A stretch of 23,998 nucleotides of DNA, taken from NCBI GenBank assembly GCA_910584195.1, contig CAJTYV010000034.1, forward strand, positions 1-23,998, in the 5' to 3' direction. Positions 1 to 6,485 of this stretch are shown in pieces. Both the position numbers and the translations under genes were made by a program. Every line of letters starts with the position of its first letter. The stretch's first letter is position 1. The notes below the pieces were generated by a model. The model worked only from the letters and a program-made list of their open reading frames with translations. It was not told the origin of the DNA and did no database searches. Source of the DNA: an uncultured Ruminococcus sp. (lineage in GTDB: Bacteria > Bacillota > Clostridia > Oscillospirales > Ruminococcaceae).

Positions 1-131
1 TAAAATTTTCAAAGTTCACAAATTTCTGCTTGACTTTTTATTTGCAGACTTTTTTCTCCCCCATCTTCCCCCTATAAAGCAGAACTCCCACAGCCATCTT
101 TTAAGAGAAAATATGCAGAAAAAAGACAGAA

Positions 132-575
132 AAGAAGAGGATACATATGCAGGAAATCCCCTGTTTTCAAGGCATTAAGGCTATGGGAACCCTCTTCTTT
201 CCTTTCTCTTCCCCACAGCCTTTTCAGAAGAAAAAAAGGAAGAATACAGGCTTACAAGGTAATGGATTATTATGGGAGATATAAAGGGGTTGGGGTACTC
301 TTCAGGAGATTGGAAATCAAATGAGAAAAGAAAGAAAAAGAAGAGGTTTTGCTACTGAGAGCCATCAGTTAAAGTATGGTGGCAGCAGGACTTGCTTTTC
401 TTTTCGGATATGTAGGAAACATCAGGGTTTCGCTACTTTTGGAGATTGGAAATATGGGGAGAAAAGAAAGAAAAGAAGAGGATTCTGCTATGCTAGTACG
501 ACATCGCACCGACTCAGCAACTCTTACTTTTCTTTCAGTGGGATAGGCTGAGGGAGAAAGATGGGAAAGAAGAGG
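132..575 (+). repeat. Repeated polar motif AAGAAGAGG (4 direct copies, 1 inverted)
   Basis: AAGAAGAGG occurs on the plus strand at 132-140, 338-346, 473-481 and 567-575, and inverted (CCTCTTCTT) at 191-199. The second and third copies sit in a longer imperfect direct repeat of about 135 bases: both begin with GGAGATTGGAAAT (305-317 and 441-453), run through a GAGAAAAGAAAGAAAA tract, and end in a TTGCTA- or CTGCTA-like segment. I did not notice the motif elsewhere in the window. Known FtsK/SpoIIIE/TraB translocases read short polar motifs of similar length and purine content; a link to the FtsK-type protein encoded next door is inference. Confidence 0.55.
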
Positions 576-696
576 ACCTTGCGGAAACGAAGCCTGCAAG
601 GTCCTGAAGTTTACTTTTTTATTCTGTTATTTCTAATGTTCTCAGCAAAAATTATAATCTGCCAATAGCAAAAGTTTGTCTGCAAGAATAAAAATT

Positions 697-955
697 GTCG
701 TAGGGCATTGAAATTTATTCTATATCGGGCATATAAAAGGCAATTTGTTTTATCCCCGTCAGGCTAGCCCTCGTTGCCCCTACTCCATGGTGATTCTTAC
801 GCAGTACGTTCCAAAAATCCTGTATTTATGCGAGGGAAAGGATAGTCGTTAGACAAAAATAAGACCCCGCATCCTGCGATGCAAGGTCTTATTTTTCTAT
901 GTCGTAGAATAATTATTTTTGCCCCTGTATAGAATAAATTCCAATGCCCTACGAC
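697..955. repeat. 259-base element with 29-base inverted terminal arms
   Basis: Left arm 697-725 and right arm 927-955 are inverted copies with a single mismatch; both begin GTCGTAGGGCATTG in their own orientation. The GTCGTAG heptamer recurs at 901-907, giving an alternative shorter pairing with 949-955. The interior contains the terminator-like hairpin at 855-896. No gene lies inside and I see no clear target-site duplication. It could be a MITE-like non-autonomous element, a compound terminator, or a single-strand origin-like structure. Confidence 0.55.
855..896. terminator. Strong bidirectional Rho-independent terminator
   Basis: A 12-base perfect stem (855-866 with 885-896) is followed by a CC/AA internal mismatch and an inner 5-base stem GCATC/GATGC (869-873, 878-882) closed by CTGC. 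The outer arms end in A5 and T5 runs, so it can terminate on either strand. It lies about 190 bases beyond the stop of the last gene of the minus-strand FtsK operon and is the obvious end for that transcript. Confidence 0.7.
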
Positions 956-1087
956 ATAGTATCCTTGACCTTGCACAATTATTATAGATGACATTCACTC
1001 GTATTGCAAGCCAAAATACATGATTACTTAAACACAAAAAACCAGTTACACGGAAGAGCAAAGCACTAAGTAAATATGCCTAATCCC

Positions 1088-1447
1088 CTAGTCTACATTG
1101 TTTTTTTCTGACAATTCAACCTCATTATCTAAGGTCTGCTCAATTTTTTTACATTCCTCCTCATGTTCCTTATTTTTCTTCCTTTTCGAATAAAGCCATA
1201 CGCCTCCTCCAACTATTCCAGTCACTATAGTACCTATCAATACACCGCCAACTCCATAATTTCTTTTTGCTTCCTTCACACTTATTTTTTTATCATTATC
1301 CAATGCGTTCACTATCCGTAATGCGCCATCAACCATAGAGCCGTTCTCACCTCCTCCAAGTATTTTCAGTGCATGTGTCATGTTATCCGCTGGTTTTCCC
1401 CTAAGCTGTAACAGACTGTTTGTAATATTTGTTGCTAAATCACTCAT
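1088..1447 (-). CDS. Small single-span membrane protein (119 aa)
   Basis: The ATG start at 1447 follows a GGGGAAT-type purine stretch about 7 bases upstream. The protein has a polar N-terminal half with a short glycine-rich stretch near residues 31-36, one hydrophobic glycine-rich segment at about 65-86, then a basic patch (SKRKKNK) and an acidic tail. The basic residues directly after the membrane segment suggest that the C-terminus stays in the cytoplasm. It overlaps the upstream 63-residue gene by 8 bases and closes the FtsK operon. The family is not recognised. Its position next to an FtsK-type pump recalls the small Spd membrane proteins next to TraB in Streptomyces plasmids, or a coat-like protein of filamentous elements; both are analogies only. 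Confidence 0.65.
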   Translation of the reverse strand: MSDLATNITNSLLQLRGKPADNMTHALKILGGGENGSMVDGALRIVNALDNDKKISVKEAKRNYGVGGVLIGTIVTGIVGGGVWLYSKRKKNKEHEEECKKIEQTLDNEVELSEKNNVD

Positions 1448-1631
1448 AAAATATTCCCCGCTTCCTTATATATTTTAACCTTTTTAAATCATACTCAGGG
1501 CTTACCTCGTAACGTCTTAGTGTATCCGAAAAACTTATATCTTTGAAGGGAAATTTCAAACTCTTTTCTATAATTATTGCAATAATCACAATTGCTATTG
1601 ATAATACAAAATTGTTTTTATGCAGAGGCAA
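1440..1631 (-). CDS. Small membrane protein (63 aa), TTG start
   Basis: The frame opens at a TTG codon at 1631 with only a weak GAGG about 13 bases upstream, so the exact start is uncertain. A hydrophobic isoleucine-rich span at about residues 7-22 is followed by a basic, polar tail, the layout of a short membrane protein with one span. It lies 87 bases after the FtsK-type gene and overlaps the next small membrane gene by 8 bases, consistent with translational coupling in one operon. No family is recognised. It could be an accessory membrane anchor for the translocase. Confidence 0.5.
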   Translation of the reverse strand: MPLHKNNFVLSIAIVIIAIIIEKSLKFPFKDISFSDTLRRYEVSPEYDLKRLKYIRKRGIFYE

Positions 1632-1718
1632 ATTATTTAAGCCTCAAATAAAATAAAGTAAAAGGTCTTACGATTATAATAGCATGAAATCAACATAAAA
1701 AGATTATAGGCACTGTCC

Positions 1719-4715
1719 CTATTGGACAGGCTTCTTCTTATTTTTATAGCGACTTGTATTTTCACTTATAATTTTCGGATCAATCTTTATATGTCGTTTC
1801 GCTTTTGGTTGAGATTGTGCCAACACAGAATTGTTCTCAGCATCTTGGGTATCTGATACTTCAACGATAGACTCTATGTTCTGCTCTTGCAAAAGTTCTC
1901 TGTCAAACTGCGTATTATCTATATTAATATCTTTCTCTAACTCATTTTCTGCTATATCTTTATACCTTTTCAAAAATTTCTCTACTTTGTCTCGCTCTAT
2001 AATCCTTGCTAATTTAGTTCCTTTTTTCTGCGCTGATATAAGTCCCTCAGCTTCAAGACGCGCAAGAAATCTATTCGCTCTGTCATACCCCATTTCAAAA
2101 TTATGTTTCAATTGATTATTTGAAATACATTCCTTATCTTGCATCCATTTAACTATATCTAATAATAATTTCTCATCCTCCTCTTCGATAGAAAAAGGCT
2201 TATAATCATTTTCAATATTTTTAAATTTCGGCACTGTATTGTATTTACATATTACTTCGTCATATCGTTTTCCATCATAATTATATGCAAAATTTATATT
2301 ATCTAAAGTATCCACAATTTCATTAGTAGGCATATATGCTCCCTGTATCCTTTTTAGCCCCTCAAACTGACTGCACCTAAAATACATTGTACCTTGACCA
2401 TATAAATTTACAGCTTCTGATGATCCAATTATTGCACATGAATCATACCAGTTTGTACATCGAAAAGCCATACCAGCCGCTAAATTAGTATTTTCTATTT
2501 TAATATTACCTTTAGAAGCATTTTGTGCTGCCAATACAAGATGAATCTTAACTTTTCTTGCACGCGCCAAAGTATCTGCGATTATCCCAGGTGCATTTGT
2601 ATTATATTTCCCTGTAGTTAATTGCCTAATAAATGCAGGGAATTCATCAATCACACAAACAATTGATGCCCATTTTTTAAATTCTACATCAAATCTTCTT
2701 TTATCAAGTGAATCTTTAGCTTTTAGTCTCCTCTCCATTTCCATTTGTAACCATAATAAATACACATGCGCTTTTTGCACCTCACCTACCCTTATTGTTG
2801 GTTGTAGCATATGAGGAACTTTATCAAAAATCTTCAAATCAGAAGAGCCAAAATCAAGTAACAATAGTTTTACCTTATCTGCCGGCTGTTTATAAATAAT
2901 ACTCATCAGCAAACTGTGCAATGCACTCGATTTTCCTGATCCACTGGTTCCTCCAACTAACAGATGAGGAAATTCTGCTATATCAACAATAACTATTTCA
3001 CCTAATATGTCATACCCCACTGCATACGGAATCTCCATTTTACTTTCTTTAAACTGGTCACTTTCTAATATTTTAATCAGGCTATTCTTATTCAAAGCTT
3101 TTTCAGATACAACCAACTTTATTTCCGAAGATGTTATATCCAGCATAAAAACTTCGACTTCGAGCAAACGCCTAACCTCCTCTGCATATCTGCTGAGTAG
3201 TTTCGCATCGGTTCCCGGAAGTAGCCTTATCCCAAAAACATATCTCTCATCCTTATATCGGATGCTAGATATTCCTATATTAACTTTATAGCTCTTATAG
3301 TATTTGACAATGTTCTTTACATAAACACTCCCATTTTTCCTAATCCTTTTGGTGTCTTTCTTATCAGAAGAATCCATTTCAAAATTTATGTTCTCTGACG
3401 CTGTAGGTGAACAGACGTTATGAAGCTGAAACAGAGAATATGTTGACTGTTCCACAATCTGATCAATTAATTTCTCCGGAATATGTTTATCTTTTATCCC
3501 CCTATATGTAAAAGGCGTTTCATATGTCAGCCGTATAGCACTTTTGAATACTTTCATATAATATGAAAAAAAATAAGAAAGATATCCTATATTACTTACA
3601 TCTTTTGATGTTAACTTTTCCCAGCTATTATTTTTAGCCCGCAAACGACCTTCAAAAGTATCAAAATCATAAAATAAAGGCATTGTTTTTTTAGGGTTGC
3701 GTGATTCTATTAATTTTGCATATACTGTCTGCTGGGAATATGAAACCGAATTCCATGAATCAAAATACTCCTTTACTTGATTCACCAGTTCAAATGCCCA
3801 CGTACCCAAACACCGTCTATAATTGTGAATAATTTGTATGTATTCGTCCGTAATATCCATTTCCGTAAGATCAATACTAAAAACATTATAAAATTGGGAT
3901 TGGATTTCAGGTGTAATAAACACTGGCAACACATTAAATCTTGCCTTGACATCAAGCCTTTTTGTTTTCCTTGGAATATTAGCCACTTCCCTAATCAGTA
4001 TTTCATATAGCTTTTCATTTTCATACCCATCCACAACAATAGGAATATCTCTGTAATAAAGTAAAGTCTCTATAAGCTTGTCTCCTGTTTCTGACGGATA
4101 TATTATATGATGATCCTTATTACATTCAATATACTTATACTTGTCACAATTTTCAAACAGCCCTGTATTTATATCGCATATGTGAACAATTTCATGTACC
4201 AGTTTAAATACATTTGAATTTCGTTTACAGGCAATTTGCAAAAAATAGGGGATGCTCAGTTTACACGCTTTCATTCTACTACTAAATAAAGCAGCAATGC
4301 AGTACCCAAAAAGATAAGTTGTTATAGCTCCATACTCTTTATTCAAAAAAATAAAATCCATATATGAAAATGCTTCCTCTGTCATTTCCGGAGTATTCTC
4401 TATAAGATATTTTTTCCTGCATCTCCCATTACACCAATTAGAAAATTTATATTCATCTTCTTGCCAACCATAACGTGAATGCTCAAGATACGACCTAATT
4501 TCTTGAATTTCACTTGGATTCTTGGACTGTAGAATTGCAAGGACTAATTGTACTTTTTCTATATCCCATTTTATACCATTTCCTTTTGTATTCATAATTA
4601 ATGTTTGTAGCTCATAAAGGATCTGTTCATTCCGATGATTATTTAGAAAATTCAAAAAGCTTAACAAAATCGTTTCGCAATCACTTCTTAATTGATTAAA
4701 CTCAAATTCATCCAT
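1719..4715 (-). CDS. FtsK/SpoIIIE-type DNA translocase with winged-helix tail (998 aa)
   Basis: This is a DNA-pumping ATPase of the FtsK-HerA class. Walker A (GGTSGSGKSS) lies at residues 588-597 and Walker B (VCVIDEFP) at about 686-693. The segment around 497-520 resembles the lead-in to the FtsK motor. A C-terminal winged helix at about 846-908 closely matches the FtsK gamma domain (NNQLKHNFEMGYDRANRFLA and a following LEAEGLI), the part that reads polar DNA motifs. About 560 residues precede the motor; I see no transmembrane segments there, unlike chromosomal FtsK, but there is a HEIVH motif at 174-178. The last 80 residues are polar and basic. The start is fixed by TAGGAGG about 8 bases upstream of the ATG. 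It follows the 330-residue initiator-like gene and precedes two small membrane proteins. TcpA/TraB-like transfer of plasmid DNA is the likeliest role; cell-division FtsK is unlikely. Confidence 0.85.
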   Translation of the reverse strand: MDEFEFNQLRSDCETILLSFLNFLNNHRNEQILYELQTLIMNTKGNGIKWDIEKVQLVLAILQSKNPSEIQEIRSYLEHSRYGWQEDEYKFSNWCNGRCRKKYLIENTPEMTEEAFSYMDFIFLNKEYGAITTYLFGYCIAALFSSRMKACKLSIPYFLQIACKRNSNVFKLVHEIVHICDINTGLFENCDKYKYIECNKDHHIIYPSETGDKLIETLLYYRDIPIVVDGYENEKLYEILIREVANIPRKTKRLDVKARFNVLPVFITPEIQSQFYNVFSIDLTEMDITDEYIQIIHNYRRCLGTWAFELVNQVKEYFDSWNSVSYSQQTVYAKLIESRNPKKTMPLFYDFDTFEGRLRAKNNSWEKLTSKDVSNIGYLSYFFSYYMKVFKSAIRLTYETPFTYRGIKDKHIPEKLIDQIVEQSTYSLFQLHNVCSPTASENINFEMDSSDKKDTKRIRKNGSVYVKNIVKYYKSYKVNIGISSIRYKDERYVFGIRLLPGTDAKLLSRYAEEVRRLLEVEVFMLDITSSEIKLVVSEKALNKNSLIKILESDQFKESKMEIPYAVGYDILGEIVIVDIAEFPHLLVGGTSGSGKSSALHSLLMSIIYKQPADKVKLLLLDFGSSDLKIFDKVPHMLQPTIRVGEVQKAHVYLLWLQMEMERRLKAKDSLDKRRFDVEFKKWASIVCVIDEFPAFIRQLTTGKYNTNAPGIIADTLARARKVKIHLVLAAQNASKGNIKIENTNLAAGMAFRCTNWYDSCAIIGSSEAVNLYGQGTMYFRCSQFEGLKRIQGAYMPTNEIVDTLDNINFAYNYDGKRYDEVICKYNTVPKFKNIENDYKPFSIEEEDEKLLLDIVKWMQDKECISNNQLKHNFEMGYDRANRFLARLEAEGLISAQKKGTKLARIIERDKVEKFLKRYKDIAENELEKDINIDNTQFDRELLQEQNIESIVEVSDTQDAENNSVLAQSQPKAKRHIKIDPKIISENTSRYKNKKKPVQ

Positions 4716-4723
4716 TATTATTT

Positions 4724-4831
4724 CCTCCTACTTATCTTCTTCTCTTATCTTATCATTCCTTATTTTATAATTTATTATATACTTTTTTCTATTTATATAA
4801 AAATTATAGCATAAGATAAGAAGATAAGTAT
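4724..4831 (-). promoter_or_regulatory. Promoter and inverted AGATAAG operator-like repeats upstream of the translocase gene
   Basis: On the minus strand, TATAAT at 4803-4808 is preceded by TGC, an extended -10 element; a 17-base spacer places a poor -35 (ATACTT) at 4826-4831. The spacer and -35 region are covered by one arm, ATAAGATAAGAAGATAAGTA (4811-4830). The matching inverted arm at 4729-4753 differs by a 5-base insertion and overlaps the ribosome binding site TAGGAGG (4724-4730). Each arm holds two AGATAAG units. One arm covers the promoter and the other covers the translation start region, as expected for repressor sites. The regulator is unknown. Confidence 0.5.
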
Positions 4832-4907
4832 ATTGTTTTGGAAAAATATTCATAAAAATTATACATACAATCAGAACTGTTATTCAAATTTAACTATTAC
4901 TCCTAAA

Positions 4908-5900
4908 CTATGATTCAAGCAAAAAATTATAAATATTCTTCAAACATTTCACATCCTGCCGTTTGCTGATTGTTATCGGTGTTATATTTATCATAGCAAA
5001 TGCCTCCATAACTTTTTCAATCTTCCTGTACTTCATAGCCTTTTGAGCCAAATATAACGATTTCTTCTCCGGGATCAGTGCCACCAGCCGCAACATCCTC
5101 CTCCTTAATCTGTCATCCATAATCTCCGCCCGAATCATTTCTTCTGCCTTGCCCTTTTTATAAAAATCTCCATACGGTATTATTCTTACAAATGTTTCTA
5201 AAAATATATTCCGCCGCTTTACTGACAGTGTTATGATCTGTTCGGATATATCCTCTTCATCAACATATGCCCGTACAGCTTTTATTTTTGTCATCCGCAC
5301 CTCTGCCCGAAGAATCCCTTCCGCTTCCTTAATAAATTCTTTAAACCTCTTTCGTTCTATATCCCCTTTGTTAAACTGTTTTCTATATAGTCCTTCCAAA
5401 TCATATATCATGAACTCAATCCCATTACTATTCCCTTCCAAACAAAAACAGTCAACATTCTCAAAGCACTCATAACTGACTGGCGAAAATCCTTTTACTC
5501 TTCCAATTCTCCGAAAAACCTTTAAATATGTTGCTACCTCATCATGAGTACCTACATCTATATCTGTTACAAATCTCATCCCTGACAAAATAAAATCATT
5601 CAATTTGTATTTACAACCAAAATACTCCCCAATGCGTTTATTTAGTTTTCGGGCAATCTTATTAGGATCATGTTCACCATTACCAAGTAAATATCCAGTA
5701 TTAACAATCAGCTTTATTTTCTTTTTATACTGGCTATCACGGTATATAACCGTTATCCCTTTTTCTTCTAAAGATCGATCTACATATTCTTCTTCCTTCT
5801 TCTCCATATAACCATCCTTAATGTGAACATTTTTGAAAACTTGATGGAATCTTTCATGATCCAGTACCATAGTAAGTTCAAACATCTGGTTTATGTACAT
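4908..5900 (-). CDS. Replication-initiator-like protein, filamentous phage/plasmid type (330 aa)
   Basis: The protein carries three motifs, in order, that I associate with the gene II/CRI-type replication initiators of phages and small plasmids: MRFVTDIDVGT at 108-118, IEFMIYDLEGLYRK at 161-174, and EGILRAEVRM at 194-203. These match the spacing of RITRIDYCVNI, the NCYSKYLQL segment and NIYRFEVQCKY in the plus-strand protein at 6486-7769, so the two belong to one broad superfamily. No clear HUH metal-binding motif is visible and I cannot name the catalytic tyrosine. A GGAGGA about 8 bases upstream supports the ATG at 5900. It lies 192 bases before the FtsK-type gene, so it could act as plasmid initiator or as a Rep_trans-like relaxase feeding DNA to that pump. 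Confidence 0.65.
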   Translation of the reverse strand: MYINQMFELTMVLDHERFHQVFKNVHIKDGYMEKKEEEYVDRSLEEKGITVIYRDSQYKKKIKLIVNTGYLLGNGEHDPNKIARKLNKRIGEYFGCKYKLNDFILSGMRFVTDIDVGTHDEVATYLKVFRRIGRVKGFSPVSYECFENVDCFCLEGNSNGIEFMIYDLEGLYRKQFNKGDIERKRFKEFIKEAEGILRAEVRMTKIKAVRAYVDEEDISEQIITLSVKRRNIFLETFVRIIPYGDFYKKGKAEEMIRAEIMDDRLRRRMLRLVALIPEKKSLYLAQKAMKYRKIEKVMEAFAMINITPITISKRQDVKCLKNIYNFLLES

Positions 5901-6124
5901 ATACTATTCCTCCATGATTGCAGATATTTTTTACAAAATAGTTGCTGCATTTTTACTTTCTATAGCTGTCTTATTAGCCTGTAAGGATATGCCTTATTGC
6001 TCCCACTGTTTTTCAATGGCACTTTTTTTACCACTATGAATCTCACACAAAAAGAAAGTTATCTTAAAATCGCCATTGTTTCAAAATCAAAACTATATAT
6101 TTTTATATGTGTAAAAAAGTTTGA

Positions 6125-6158
6125 CGCAGAGGTCAAAACCCCTGCGCCACTATTTTTT
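6125..6158. terminator. Orphan GC hairpin with T tract
   Basis: CGCAG (6125-6129) pairs with CTGCG (6142-6146), then after one A/C mismatch GG pairs with CC, closing a TCAAAA loop. TATTTTTTCT follows on the plus strand, and an A-rich stretch precedes the stem (T-rich on the minus strand). It looks like an intrinsic terminator usable in both directions, yet no annotated gene runs into it from either side. It may end a small RNA, insulate the two divergent genes, or be a structured origin element. Confidence 0.5.
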
Positions 6159-6203
6159 CTACTAGTTACTTTTTGCATAATATATATTTATTAATTATAT
6201 AAC

Positions 6204-6310
6204 TTTATACATTCATATATTGTTTAAAATAATATTATTATCCCATTTTATACATACTACAGATCTAATATTATTATGATTATCTTTATACATAAATAGC
6301 GTATTATTAT
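6204..6310 (+). repeat. Three iteron-like repeats TTTATACAT...TATTATTAT
   Basis: TTTATACAT occurs at 6204-6212, 6247-6255 and 6285-6293. Each copy is followed within 10 to 21 bases by TATTATTAT (6233-6241, 6269-6277, 6302-6310); the first two of these are preceded by TAA. The period is about 33-43 bases. The repeats lie 180 bases upstream of the plus-strand initiator-like gene, the usual place for initiator binding sites. High A/T content raises the chance of coincidence. Confidence 0.45.
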
Positions 6311-6485
6311 TCAATATCATATACTACTTAATATTTATATATGAAAAGCAATATACAACTGATGATACATGATCACAATAGTATCTGTATAACAATAATG
6401 CAGGATATCATAAATCAATTTGTATACATGAATATCTGCAGATGCTTTATAAATCAAAAAATACATATGAAGGAGCGTGTTATAA

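Larger units (their letters stand above)
1..1087. other. Gene-free left end: purine-rich repeats and a long inverted repeat
   Basis: No credible coding sequence is seen in these 1087 bases. The short open frames at 321-551, 369-599 and 797-994 are products of the repeats and have no recognisable domain or good ribosome binding site. The left half (about 110-600) is dominated by purine-rich imperfect repeats sharing AAGAAGAGG. The right half (about 697-955) is a pair of 29-base inverted arms enclosing a terminator-like hairpin. The stretch lies just beyond the end of the minus-strand FtsK operon, so part of it is a transcript end and the rest may be a cis-acting DNA site. Confidence 0.6.
5901..6485. 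other. AT-rich divergent intergenic region, candidate origin
   Basis: These 585 bases separate two divergently transcribed initiator-like genes and hold no convincing gene. They contain a GC-rich hairpin with a T tract (6125-6158), three iteron-like repeats (6204-6310), and long stretches of almost pure A/T. This arrangement is typical of a replication origin with initiator binding sites, but origin function is inference. The short open frames at 5997-6194 and 6341-6544 are AT-rich chance reads with no ribosome binding site of note. Confidence 0.5.

Noticed and set aside
321..551. 76-residue plus-strand frame in the left repeats
   Set aside because: It consists of the purine-rich tandem repeat read in one frame, rich in Arg/Lys, with no ribosome binding site and an overlapping opposite frame; it is a by-product of the repeat.
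797..994. 65-residue minus-strand frame
   Set aside because: It runs through the terminator hairpin and one arm of the inverted repeat; a gene there is unlikely.
1719..4715. Chromosomal cell-division FtsK/SpoIIIE
   Set aside because: The N-terminal part lacks the four membrane spans of FtsK/SpoIIIE and the neighbours are plasmid-type genes.
5997..6194. Plus-strand frame in the divergent intergenic region
   Set aside because: It reads across the orphan hairpin and its T tract, has no good ribosome binding site and no domain.
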